This document shows, one piece after another, positions 43,866 to 52,840 of a stretch of DNA of 64,000 nt. Under the pieces are notes generated by a model that saw only the letters and a program-made list of their open reading frames with translations, ran no database searches and was not told the origin of the DNA. The stretch lies in NCBI RefSeq assembly GCF_003182255.1, contig NZ_QGTQ01000007.1, positions 62,001 to 126,000 of the forward strand. The letters run 5' to 3'. Each line of letters starts with the position of its first letter. Position 1 is the first letter of the stretch. A program made the position numbers and the translations under genes. The DNA is from Paenibacillus cellulosilyticus (GTDB taxonomy: Bacteria > Bacillota > Bacilli > Paenibacillales > Paenibacillaceae).

Positions 43866-45701
43866 ATGGACACTAATGGATGTCAAGCTGTAGAAGACAT
43901 TAAACTTGTTATATGGGATTTGGACAATACGTTTTGGAATGGTACCCTGACAGAGGGAGATTGGGAGTGGAATCAATCCAATAGTAAAATTGTTATTGAC
44001 CTGGTTAGTAGAGGCATTATGAATTCCATATGTTCAAAGAACAATTTCCAGCAAGTTAAGAGTGTTCTAGAAGATTTCGGTATGTGGGGCTATTTTATAT
44101 TCCCCCAAATTAAATGGATGCCGAAAGGGATGCTAGTTAAAAGTATAGTTGAACTTTCAAATCTCCGTCCTCCTAATATTCTCTTTATTGATGATGATTT
44201 CAATAATATCAGAGAAGTAACGTTTTATAACCCCGCTATTCAATCAGCTACAGTTAATGAACTCCCCACATTGTTATCGCTTCCTTGTATGCAGGGCAAG
44301 AGCGATCATGCTCATAAACGATTAAACCAATATAAAATTCTGGAGCAAAAACAAGAAGTAAAAGTAAAGATGGAGTCGAACGAAGATTTTTTGAAGCAGA
44401 GCCAGATTTGTGTCTCAATAGCATCGGATTGTGAAAATCGTATTAGTGAGATAAGTGATCTAATTAAGCGCACAAACCAACTTAACTTTACGAAGAAGAG
44501 AATAACAATAGATCAACTACAGCTTTTATTAATTGACCCTAATATAGAATCAAGATACATTACCGTAACGGATCGTTATGGAGACTATGGAACCACGGGT
44601 TTTTATGCAAAAAGGGACGGGAAACTTGAGCATTTCGTTTTCTCTTGCAGATTGTTAAATATGGGAGTAGAACAGTGGGTATATGCACAGTTAGGGTTTC
44701 CTCCAATTGTGGTAACCGAAGCGGGGGAAGTCGCGGTTCAATTATCAGATGGATACTGTCCGTATTGGGTTAACGAGGAAGCGGATACGGATTCTTTGAA
44801 TCCAGCGACAAATATGAAGTCTGTCATTAACTGCGTTATTAGAGGTGGATGTGACTTGGAGCAGCTATCTCATTATCTTTATTACGAAAATATAAACGTA
44901 ATTAGAGAGCTTTGTTTCTACAGTTTCGAAAAAGGTGAAATCCGAAGAGATCATCTAGAAATTGTGAAGCAGACAATGAGTCTGCCTAAGGAAGAGAAGG
45001 AATGGTTATATGAGCATCTTCCGTTTTACGATAAATATATGCATGACACAAATATGTTTGACAAACAGATTGATGTTGTTGTATATAGCGTCATTTCTGA
45101 TTATGGTTTAGGGGTATATGAGTTTGTAAATGATGATCGCGACAAGCAATTAAGAGTCGTATATGGATCTAACGAATTGCCTATTACGGACTTAAGCAAG
45201 CATAAATTTTTGCCAGAGTATGCTTCCACGCAGTTAACTAGAAATCCGCAATTTTTAGAATGGTTTAATCAGAAGGCAGTTTTTTTGGGTCCAACGAGCC
45301 AAAGGGATTTTATGAATAATCTATATTGGTTAAGAGAGAAGCTCCCGTCCAGTACGTTGCTTATTTTGTTGAATGGTGCTGAAGTAGCCCCGCATAACGT
45401 ACCAATGGAGACGAGGGTGCAGAGACATACACTGATGAATAATACGTTAAAACAATTCACGAACTCAGTATGCAATACATTTACGGTTGATGTGAACCAG
45501 TATGTACAATCACCCCATGATCTTACGGATGATATCTCGCATTACCAAAGATTTGTCTACCAGAAGCTTGCTGAAGAAATAGTATCGATTATTAAAGGGG
45601 CCTTTTCGATTAAAGTGACATTAGATCACAAGCAAAAACGGGCTACAAGTATTAAGGACAAGATGACACAGGAAATATGGTTTGAAGAAGAGTATAGATG
45701 A
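43866..45701 (+). CDS. FkbH-like HAD protein (glyceryl-carrier type) with extra C-terminal domain
   Basis: 611 residues. The HAD motif DLDNTFWNGT is at 18-27, followed by the FkbH landmarks: SICSKNNFQQV, a Lys segment and NILFIDDDFNNIREV, then DRYGDYGTTGF and SCRLLNMGVEQ. FkbH proteins take 1,3-bisphosphoglycerate and load a glyceryl group onto a carrier. Here the HAD part comes first, with no preceding domain, and about 230 residues follow (VVVYSVISDYGLGVYEF to TFTVDVNQYVQSPHDLTDDISHY). That region resembles an SGNH-type hydrolase fold but is not certain. It overlaps the next gene by four bases. RBS is AGAGGGGG. Confidence 0.83.
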   Translation: MDTNGCQAVEDIKLVIWDLDNTFWNGTLTEGDWEWNQSNSKIVIDLVSRGIMNSICSKNNFQQVKSVLEDFGMWGYFIFPQIKWMPKGMLVKSIVELSNLRPPNILFIDDDFNNIREVTFYNPAIQSATVNELPTLLSLPCMQGKSDHAHKRLNQYKILEQKQEVKVKMESNEDFLKQSQICVSIASDCENRISEISDLIKRTNQLNFTKKRITIDQLQLLLIDPNIESRYITVTDRYGDYGTTGFYAKRDGKLEHFVFSCRLLNMGVEQWVYAQLGFPPIVVTEAGEVAVQLSDGYCPYWVNEEADTDSLNPATNMKSVINCVIRGGCDLEQLSHYLYYENINVIRELCFYSFEKGEIRRDHLEIVKQTMSLPKEEKEWLYEHLPFYDKYMHDTNMFDKQIDVVVYSVISDYGLGVYEFVNDDRDKQLRVVYGSNELPITDLSKHKFLPEYASTQLTRNPQFLEWFNQKAVFLGPTSQRDFMNNLYWLREKLPSSTLLILLNGAEVAPHNVPMETRVQRHTLMNNTLKQFTNSVCNTFTVDVNQYVQSPHDLTDDISHYQRFVYQKLAEEIVSIIKGAFSIKVTLDHKQKRATSIKDKMTQEIWFEEEYR

Positions 45702-46729
45702 GTGCAGGAATCAACATGATAATGGGGGGGTTAGATTTGAATAATAAAATGTTGTTCATGGCCGAACCGATGTTGAATACATCGAGTGTTTACGCGAGTG
45801 TACTATCAATAATCTCGGATGATCTGAAGAAGATCCAACCATGGATTATGACCCACTTTATACAATTGAGATATGTAGAGGATTGGGATGTTTTATTTTT
45901 CGATAATCACCACGTACTATTTGCAACATGCCCTTGGATTGAGAGTCATGGATTAAGTCGTGAATTCATGAGTGTGAAATGGAGAACATTTAAAGATTTT
46001 ATTATTGATGCAATTTCTCATGATTATTATATTTGGTGTCATGTGGACCGATACTATCTTCCGCCATCTAGTGCTTATCACAATAGGCATCACGATCATG
46101 AGCTATTGATATTCGGGTATGATGTTGACCAGAATAAGGTTCATTTTGCGGATTATTTATCCGATGGAAAATTTGCCAAGTTTACTCATACGGAGTGCGG
46201 ATTGGACGAGATGGAAGAGGCTTTTTGGTCGATGAATAGTGACAACCCGCATCTTACAAGTATAAATTTGCTTCGCAAAAGAGAATATAGATATTCAATC
46301 AATTTGGACTATGTAATAGAGTCTATTCAAAGATACTTATTCTCAAAACCGACTTATACGATGCATCTCTATAAAACGATTGATGTGTATGGGCTTGATA
46401 TTTATTATAAAATCATCACAAAAAATGAAAGGATCGGAAACCATCCTGAATTTGAAATGGATGTTCGGATTTACCACTTATTATGGGAGCATAAAAAGCT
46501 AATGAAAGACCGAATTTTGTACTTTATGGAGAACGGGTTGGTTCATCAGAGTTCACTTGCAGATGCTTGTGATGAGCTTGTTAATAATGTGCTAATAATA
46601 AGGAATATGTCTATGAAATATAATGTATCCAAGGACATCAAGTTACTTCAACGGATTAACTCAAAAATAGCCAGTTTAGCACTTCAGGAGACAGAAATGT
46701 TGAAGACTCTTTTAAGTAATCTAGTATGA
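45698..46729 (+). CDS. BtrH-like family protein (paralogue 3)
   Basis: 343 residues. The BtrH-type centre reads YYIWCHVDRYYLPPSSAYHN, then the His in HHDHELLIFGYDVDQ and the acidic HFADY. The C-terminal helical part contains WEHKKLMKDR, which corresponds to DHKNLMARR in paralogue 5. ATG 45698 overlaps the FkbH-like gene by ATGA; a G-rich ribosome site slightly downstream could give a shorter product starting at 45737 (TTG) or 45749 (ATG). Confidence 0.7.
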   Translation: MSAGINMIMGGLDLNNKMLFMAEPMLNTSSVYASVLSIISDDLKKIQPWIMTHFIQLRYVEDWDVLFFDNHHVLFATCPWIESHGLSREFMSVKWRTFKDFIIDAISHDYYIWCHVDRYYLPPSSAYHNRHHDHELLIFGYDVDQNKVHFADYLSDGKFAKFTHTECGLDEMEEAFWSMNSDNPHLTSINLLRKREYRYSINLDYVIESIQRYLFSKPTYTMHLYKTIDVYGLDIYYKIITKNERIGNHPEFEMDVRIYHLLWEHKKLMKDRILYFMENGLVHQSSLADACDELVNNVLIIRNMSMKYNVSKDIKLLQRINSKIASLALQETEMLKTLLSNLV

Positions 46730-46894
46730 TCTTCTATTTTCTATAACATTGATATCTACGTGAAGTCTGTCAAGACCCATGAAATAGATACAAGTCCACC
46801 TTAACGGCTCATCCAACGTTATCATTAATGTCATGTAGTGTCGTTCATTATTGTCATCAACTCCTTAAGGTCACGAAGGGGAAATGGGGGAGTT

Positions 46895-47920
46895 ATGAAG
46901 CAAATAATAGAATTACCTTTATATGAACCGAAAGTAAAGTCATATTTACATCATGCATACCAATTTGCAATTACGGGAAAGGATCAAAAAACAAAAGCGT
47001 CGTGGTTTTATATGAATTATATACACTTAGTCTGTGAGTACTATTTCCTGCAATTTTATATGCCGGATCAAGATGGGGATAACTGGGGTATTAAAAACCC
47101 TTTTATAGAAAGAGAAGTGATATCAAGAAGGTTTATTCTCGATAATAATATTGATTTGATTGAAATGATTAGAAACGAACTAAACTCTGGTCGGTACATT
47201 GTTTCCTATGTGAATGAAAAGTATATTCTTGGTTCATATGCCAATTTGAACAACGAGAACTTCAACCATATGATTATGATTCATGGATATGATACTAGTA
47301 AAGAGATATTTTTATATTCAAGCTTCAATAAAGATAGGTCATTCCATCGCGGAGAAGTTCCGTTCTCCAAATTCTCTGCCTCCTATTTTGATAATGAGTA
47401 TGATTACGAAAATACTGAAAGTAGAATGCAATTTTTGAAACTTCAACGTGAAGAGATCAATTTCACTTTTGATTTGAGTACGTATATACGGAGTTTATAT
47501 ATTTATCGTGATTCTCTACCGCCGGATAATAATATTTTTCAGCAGAAAAAGTCCAAGATTGAAATTTCTTTTGGATTAAATACTTACGATTCAGTGGCAA
47601 GTTATTTGGCACAATTCACGAATGGTGACGATAGTATTATTTTTAATAATTTAATGATTTCTATTCATTTATTAGTTGAACATAAAGAGTTATTAATTGA
47701 ATGCTTAGAGTATATTGTTTCATTTTCCGGCAAAAAAATAGCTCATTACATCCAAAGGTATGAAGAACTGTATAACGGATTCTTATTGTTGAGAAATAAG
47801 ATGTTAAAGTTTTATGTCAGTAAAGATATAAGATGTTTAGTGGGGATTGAAAGGGGATTATTGGAACTGAAAAATAATGAATATTCACTATTAACAGCGA
47901 TAATATTGGAATTGCAATAA
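46895..47920 (+). CDS. BtrH-like family protein (paralogue 4)
   Basis: 341 residues from ATG 46895, which follows GGGGGAG. Centre: YIVSYVNEKYILGSYANLNN, then the conserved His in FNHMIMIHGYDTSK. The strand that carries Asp in others reads FLYSSF, so the Asp is missing. The C-terminal helices contain VEHKELLIE and SKDIRCLVGIE, the latter shared with paralogue 3 (SKDIKLLQ). A 165-base gap without a terminator separates it from paralogue 3. Confidence 0.66.
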   Translation: MKQIIELPLYEPKVKSYLHHAYQFAITGKDQKTKASWFYMNYIHLVCEYYFLQFYMPDQDGDNWGIKNPFIEREVISRRFILDNNIDLIEMIRNELNSGRYIVSYVNEKYILGSYANLNNENFNHMIMIHGYDTSKEIFLYSSFNKDRSFHRGEVPFSKFSASYFDNEYDYENTESRMQFLKLQREEINFTFDLSTYIRSLYIYRDSLPPDNNIFQQKKSKIEISFGLNTYDSVASYLAQFTNGDDSIIFNNLMISIHLLVEHKELLIECLEYIVSFSGKKIAHYIQRYEELYNGFLLLRNKMLKFYVSKDIRCLVGIERGLLELKNNEYSLLTAIILELQ

Positions 47921-47948
47921 TAATCGAACATACCAGGAGGCGAGACAA

Positions 47949-49274
47949 TTGAACTCCTTAAATCCGTATGCCACGCTTCATCCCTTTACCTACATGCCGG
48001 GTTTTTCCACGCTTACTCCACAGGGTTTTCATCATTTCAATACCTACTTGACCAGGGGCGAAGGAGTTTGGATATATGATCAGCATGATAACCGCTATAT
48101 TTACGCCACTACTGCCGTTCCCTCGGTTGGCTTGTGTAACCCGTATGTTACAGAGAAGATCGCCAAGCAGTACGAAACGCTGCACTTTGCGTCAACCTGC
48201 GGCCAAACACATCCACTGGTAGAGCAGCTATCACAACGACTGATTGAATTGTGTGGTTCTCCGTTCGGCCAAGTATTCTATAGTAATGACGGTTCTGGCG
48301 CGATTGAAACGGCAATGCGGCTTGCTCGCCAATACTACCTTTCATTGGGGCAAAAGAAACGAACAAAGTTTATTAGCTTAGAAGGAAGCTATCATGGTAC
48401 GACTTTTGGGACTGGCTCTGTGACGCACATGGGAATTGCGGAGTCGTTCGGACCGGCCCTTATGAATTGTTTTGCCGTTCCTGCACCCAATATGTATCGC
48501 CCTCCAATCGATGGAACGGCGGAGCAAATCATTCAGTATTGTCTAGACCTACTGGAGGAGACGATTTTTGAGAATGGTCCGGATGAGATTGCAGCTATTC
48601 TGATTGAACCAGTTCAAGGCGTTAACGGGATTATAGAAATCCCCAAATTTTATGTTCAAGAAGTGCGGCGCTTGGCTTCTCGGTACGGAATACTGCTTAT
48701 CATGGATGAAGTAGCCACTGGAGTCGGACGAACGGGCGGGTGGATTTTATCCCACGAACTGGAGGTTCAACCTGATCTATTGGCGTTATCCAAAGGACTC
48801 ACAGGTGGATATTTTCCAATGGGAGCTACAGTCGTTTCATCAGCAATTTCAACGCAGTTATTTGATAGCGGAGGCATATTTTTGCACGGATCAACACAGA
48901 GTGGCCATCCTATAGGCTGTTCCGCTGCTCTTGCTGTCATCCAATATCTCGAACTGAACCAGTTGGTTGAGGGTGTTAGGTCTAAAGGCGATTATGTCAT
49001 CTCTTCACTTCTGAATTCGCTCAACGATCATCCTAATGTAGGCAATGTTCGAGGCAAGGGTATGATGTTTGCAATCGAATTCGTAGCCGATCGAATAAGT
49101 AAGACCCCTGTAGATTATGAATTCGGGCAGCAATTATCCGCAAGATTGCATAATCAGGGCATACTAGGCAACTGGTTTAACGGAATATTAATTCTTTATC
49201 CGCCGCTGAGTGCAACGAGGGAAGAACTTGCGTTCATGGTCAATGGTGTTGTATGTGCAATTGTCGGTAAATAA
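47949..49274 (+). CDS. Class III PLP-dependent aminotransferase
   Basis: 441 residues, full length. The PLP Lys is in LLALSKGLTGGYFP (near residue 281), with the usual SNDGSGAIETAMRLAR, GSYHGTTFGTG and LIMDEVATGVGRTG motifs. It belongs with omega-amino acid, diaminobutyrate and DAPA aminotransferases, which act on an amine at the far end of the substrate. It may install or remove an amine on a carbonyl made by the oxidases. Start TTG 47949, after AGGAGG. From here base composition becomes more GC-rich. Confidence 0.92.
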   Translation: MNSLNPYATLHPFTYMPGFSTLTPQGFHHFNTYLTRGEGVWIYDQHDNRYIYATTAVPSVGLCNPYVTEKIAKQYETLHFASTCGQTHPLVEQLSQRLIELCGSPFGQVFYSNDGSGAIETAMRLARQYYLSLGQKKRTKFISLEGSYHGTTFGTGSVTHMGIAESFGPALMNCFAVPAPNMYRPPIDGTAEQIIQYCLDLLEETIFENGPDEIAAILIEPVQGVNGIIEIPKFYVQEVRRLASRYGILLIMDEVATGVGRTGGWILSHELEVQPDLLALSKGLTGGYFPMGATVVSSAISTQLFDSGGIFLHGSTQSGHPIGCSAALAVIQYLELNQLVEGVRSKGDYVISSLLNSLNDHPNVGNVRGKGMMFAIEFVADRISKTPVDYEFGQQLSARLHNQGILGNWFNGILILYPPLSATREELAFMVNGVVCAIVGK

Positions 49275-49308
49275 ACATACGTAATCATTGGGGTAGGAGG
49301 TGGTTAAA

Positions 49309-49818
49309 ATGATACAACTTCAGCCCGGAGATGCAGCGCCCTCCTTTGAGTTGGAAGGTATCGAGCTAGGGCGAAGGAGATTGGTTCGCTTATCTGAATT
49401 TATTGGACAGTATGTCGTATTGTTTTTTTATCCTTATAATTTCTCTCCGTTATGCACCTTGCAGAACTGTGAGTTCCGCGATCGATACGATGATTTTCAA
49501 CTGAATAGTCATCAACTCGATAAGGTTATTATCCTCGGCATTAGTCCTGACCGTATGGACTCCCATCGGCTCTTCTCCCTTAAAAACCGTCTTCCGTTTC
49601 TTTTATTATCTGATCCTGAGCTTTTAGCTGCTCAACTGTATGGCGCAATAAATGAACACACTAAAAATGCCGTTAGATCGGGAGATACTCTATTGCGTAA
49701 AACCTTTATTATACGTCCCGATGGTCACATTGCCCGCTGTTATGATGTTGAGAATGCAAGGGAGCATATCGGGCAAGTAATAATTGATCTGCAATCCGAG
49801 GCGGCGAAAGGCCCATGA
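49309..49818 (+). CDS. Peroxiredoxin (AhpC/TSA, Bcp-like)
   Basis: 169 residues. The peroxidatic Cys is in YNFSPLCTLQNCEFRD, where Bcp-type enzymes have FTPVCTTE; Ser replaces the usual Thr. A second Cys five residues later may form the disulfide. It reduces peroxides with thiols. The amine oxidase of the cluster makes hydrogen peroxide, so local detoxification is a sensible role. ATG 49309 follows GGAGG at eight bases; it overlaps the peptidase gene by ATGA. Confidence 0.87.
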   Translation: MIQLQPGDAAPSFELEGIELGRRRLVRLSEFIGQYVVLFFYPYNFSPLCTLQNCEFRDRYDDFQLNSHQLDKVIILGISPDRMDSHRLFSLKNRLPFLLLSDPELLAAQLYGAINEHTKNAVRSGDTLLRKTFIIRPDGHIARCYDVENAREHIGQVIIDLQSEAAKGP

Positions 49819-51392
49819 ACCACAATGATGATATTAGATTTACCGAACTTAATATAGAAATCATCAATAATGCATTAGCGACAGACTTTTCCTCAATGAT
49901 GGATGCCTTATGGCAAGTAATGATAACGGGTGACGCGCATTGGGCGGACGAACATGCCGAACGGGAACAGACATATTTAAATCGGCTTACCACACCTTTG
50001 CTTACGGAATATGTAATTCAAGGTCTGCATTCCGCAGCCAGTGACGAGATTATCCACCGTCAGTTAACCATTCTTAATCGTGAGATGCGCGAGTACGGGA
50101 ATGATCCTATTCTGGAACAACAAATATTAGAGCTATGGAATAGACTTCATTATCGGATCTCAACGTTTCGTGCCCCGATAGACGGTGCCAGCCTCTCGAA
50201 CAGACAAATTTCGACATTGCTGAATACACAGAGGGATTCAGCCTATCGTAAACGGATCTGGGAAGCGGGCATGCGGTTAGGAGAAGAGATAGCGCCAGGT
50301 CTTCTTGAGCTAGTAAACCTGCGCAATCAAGTTGCAAGAGCACAAGGCTTCGATAACTATTTTCTGATGAAGCTGGAGTTGCAAGGAATAGCAATGGAAG
50401 AACTCGATGAGAGCATAGTCAAGCTTAGAGAAGGACTTGATCCGAGTTACCGTCAATTGAAAGACGAGCTGGATGCCAATGTTGCGAAAAAGCTTACCAT
50501 TTCCTCATCGAAAATAGAGGCATGGCACTATCAGGCCCTAATGCTGCAGAGATATCCTGCCCGGCAATCGGCGTGTAATTGGGATATAAATAAAATAATT
50601 ACTGGAATTGTAAATTGGCTCCGGCCAAGCTGCGATGGAATCGACCAACTGATATCGAAAGCGGACTTGCTAGGAAGGGTCGGAAAAAGCCAGGCAAACT
50701 GCTGTTTGAACGTAGATCGCAAGAAGGACATTCGATTAATGTGTAATTTGTCGGGTGATACGGAAGGACTAAGACTGCTGCTGCATGAGCTTGGACATGC
50801 CTTTTATGAATGTGGGCTTGATGAGTCGTTGCCGTTTATTTTGCGCCAGCCGGCGCATCCTTTTTTGAGTGAAGCGGTAGCTTTGTTATTCGAGCGAATG
50901 TCCGTAGAAACGGAATGGTTGAAAGAGATCGGGGTCGTTAGCCCAGATCTAGTCGATGATTCGTTACAGAAGGCAGAACTGCGACGGAATTTGTTAATGA
51001 AATTGTACGCGACAATTGCAATCGTCGAGTTCGAGAAGGAGCTCTACCATAACCCCACTTCCCATCTAAACGATACGTGGTGGTACATTCTGGAAAATGT
51101 TCAGCGTATCCGCCGCCCAGACAACTGGGATTACCCGTATTGGGCTGCCAATGCGCATCTCACGACGCTGCCAGTCTATTATTACAACTATCTGTGGGGC
51201 GAAGCGGCGGCTTCGCAATTGCAGCATTCCTTGCAGGATCAATTCCAGTCGGAATTCTCAAAGTGTTCGCTTGACTGGCTGCGTAACAGGCTAGCTAAAC
51301 CAGGGTCGTTAAGAGACTGGGCGGCTTTGCTTAATGAAGTGAGCGGCACACCGCTAAATATGCGCTATCTCATTGAGGATTTGAAAGTGTAA
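49815..51392 (+). CDS. M2/M3-type zinc metallopeptidase
   Basis: 525 residues with a HExxH zinc motif (LLLHELGHAFYE near residue 322) and the third ligand Glu about 28 residues later (HPFLSEAVALLFERM). The C-terminal region with ANAHLTTLPVYYYNYLWGEA resembles M2 (angiotensin-converting-enzyme-like) and M3 oligopeptidases, so the family assignment is open. No signal peptide, so it is cytoplasmic. It may process a peptide or amide in the pathway. Translation is coupled to the peroxiredoxin gene. Confidence 0.82.
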   Translation: MNHNDDIRFTELNIEIINNALATDFSSMMDALWQVMITGDAHWADEHAEREQTYLNRLTTPLLTEYVIQGLHSAASDEIIHRQLTILNREMREYGNDPILEQQILELWNRLHYRISTFRAPIDGASLSNRQISTLLNTQRDSAYRKRIWEAGMRLGEEIAPGLLELVNLRNQVARAQGFDNYFLMKLELQGIAMEELDESIVKLREGLDPSYRQLKDELDANVAKKLTISSSKIEAWHYQALMLQRYPARQSACNWDINKIITGIVNWLRPSCDGIDQLISKADLLGRVGKSQANCCLNVDRKKDIRLMCNLSGDTEGLRLLLHELGHAFYECGLDESLPFILRQPAHPFLSEAVALLFERMSVETEWLKEIGVVSPDLVDDSLQKAELRRNLLMKLYATIAIVEFEKELYHNPTSHLNDTWWYILENVQRIRRPDNWDYPYWAANAHLTTLPVYYYNYLWGEAAASQLQHSLQDQFQSEFSKCSLDWLRNRLAKPGSLRDWAALLNEVSGTPLNMRYLIEDLKV

Positions 51393-51407
51393 TAGAGGAG
51401 GTGTCCA

Positions 51408-51581
51408 ATGGCCAAAATGCATGTTATGAAACGTACGGTTATCCCAAATCATAATAAGGATAAGACTTCTCCTAATGGGGAAGTCAAAACATATTATTTA
51501 TCCGAAGAAGAACTGGCATATTACCGGTCGCTTCCGAAGAAAGATTATCCTCGCATTGTTATGCCAAGAAGGATGCTTTAG
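51408..51581 (+). CDS. Small unknown protein of 57 residues
   Basis: Starts at ATG 51408, six bases after GGAGGTG, 15 bases past the peptidase stop. The sequence is basic and hydrophilic, starting MAKMHVMKRTVIP, with a central YYLSEEELAYYRSLPKK and a C-terminal IVMPRRML. It has no cysteine, no signal peptide and no membrane helix. I do not recognise a family. The strong ribosome site and operon position make it likely to be translated. Confidence 0.6.
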   Translation: MAKMHVMKRTVIPNHNKDKTSPNGEVKTYYLSEEELAYYRSLPKKDYPRIVMPRRML

Positions 51582-51677
51582 CATTGCAGTCCAACTATGA
51601 CATGCCCTCCAAAATATCCATGATTGCCGTCATATGAGTGAGTATCTACGGCTATCTGGCAAGCAAGGGAGTCCGCG

Positions 51678-52682
51678 ATGACAATAATCTTGCCGATGCA
51701 TTCTCCGATCATTACCTCTTATCCCAAACACGCCAATGTTAACTCCATTCTCGTTAACCATTCTTGTTACGAAACCTGGTTGTACAACAATCATATCCAA
51801 TTGCACGCCGATTATGATGACAGCCATACACTTTGGTTATGTTTCTATGAGCCGGTATCTCGCCGGCTCTATCCATTGATAGATACAGAAACATTTTCGA
51901 AAGGAACAGTAATTAATAATCGGATAGATCTCATCCAATTAATAATGAATAGCATAGCTACCGGCAGCTACGTATATTTGTCGATTGATGTTTATTATCT
52001 AGCTCCGTACGAGGTATATCAACGGACGCACTTCCCTCATGACATGTTCATATTCGGATATGACGAACATAAAGGTGTGTTTCATGCTGCTGATTTTTAT
52101 CAAAAGGGTCGTTATGCACATCATGAAATCCCGTTTACACAAGTGGAGCAGGGGTTTTATAGCTCCTATTCGGATGATAATGCTGATTTTCAAGGTCTGC
52201 AGTTACTGCGTGTCAGTAGTGATGAGAAGGGGCAATATACGTTCGATGCAGACTATTGTTTCGAGCTGCTTGCTGAGTATTTGCACGGGATAGATACATC
52301 TCGCCATTATAAGTTGATTAAGGATGTAAATAAGCGGTACATATTCGGCATGCCCATCTACGACATGTTGGCCGAATATGTGATGGAATCCAAGGAATCA
52401 TTTGAAGTAGCCCGATCACTGCATATCGTGTACGATCATAAGAATTTAATGGCACGAAGGGTTCATTATCTATGGAAGGAAGGTCACATTCGGGACTACT
52501 CATTCATTCAACAGTTCAACGAAGTGGCAAGACAAGCTGCAATGATTCGCAATAAATATTTGAAATTACAAATGATACAAGTAACAGATTACGGCCTTAA
52601 AGGAATCGAGAGGGATATAAAACAGCTAAGAAACAGAGAAGAGTGCCTGACTGCTTCCCTGATCTTGAATTATAATGCCTGA
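51678..52682 (+). CDS. BtrH-like family protein (paralogue 5)
   Basis: 334 residues. It is the paralogue closest to the BtrH pattern: YVYLSIDVYYLAPYEVYQRT, His in HFPHDMFIFGYDEH, and VFHAADF. The C-terminal helical region contains DHKNLMARRVHYL. It has a candidate Cys in VNHSCYETWL (near residue 30), but this is not shared by all paralogues. The start ATG 51678 follows GGGAGTCCGCG. It closes the second plus-strand gene group, just before the AraC-type regulator. Confidence 0.72.
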   Translation: MTIILPMHSPIITSYPKHANVNSILVNHSCYETWLYNNHIQLHADYDDSHTLWLCFYEPVSRRLYPLIDTETFSKGTVINNRIDLIQLIMNSIATGSYVYLSIDVYYLAPYEVYQRTHFPHDMFIFGYDEHKGVFHAADFYQKGRYAHHEIPFTQVEQGFYSSYSDDNADFQGLQLLRVSSDEKGQYTFDADYCFELLAEYLHGIDTSRHYKLIKDVNKRYIFGMPIYDMLAEYVMESKESFEVARSLHIVYDHKNLMARRVHYLWKEGHIRDYSFIQQFNEVARQAAMIRNKYLKLQMIQVTDYGLKGIERDIKQLRNREECLTASLILNYNA

Positions 52683-52709
52683 CGTTGAGTAGTTAAGTTA
52701 TAGAAATAG

Positions 52710-52729
52710 GAACATAAGAACTTATGTTC
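52710..52729. promoter_or_regulatory. Palindrome upstream of the AraC-type regulator
   Basis: GAACATAAG-AA-CTTATGTTC is a perfect 9-bp inverted repeat with a 2-base centre, 112 bases before the regulator start. No T-run follows, so it looks more like an operator than a terminator. Confidence 0.4.
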
Positions 52730-52840
52730 GTAAAATGAGCAAATAACTCCTATTGAAGCACAACGGATACAGATCGAAATACAGAGGACGTTGGTACCAT
52801 TAACTTACCTGGAATAAAAAAACTGGGAGGTTGGTATCAA

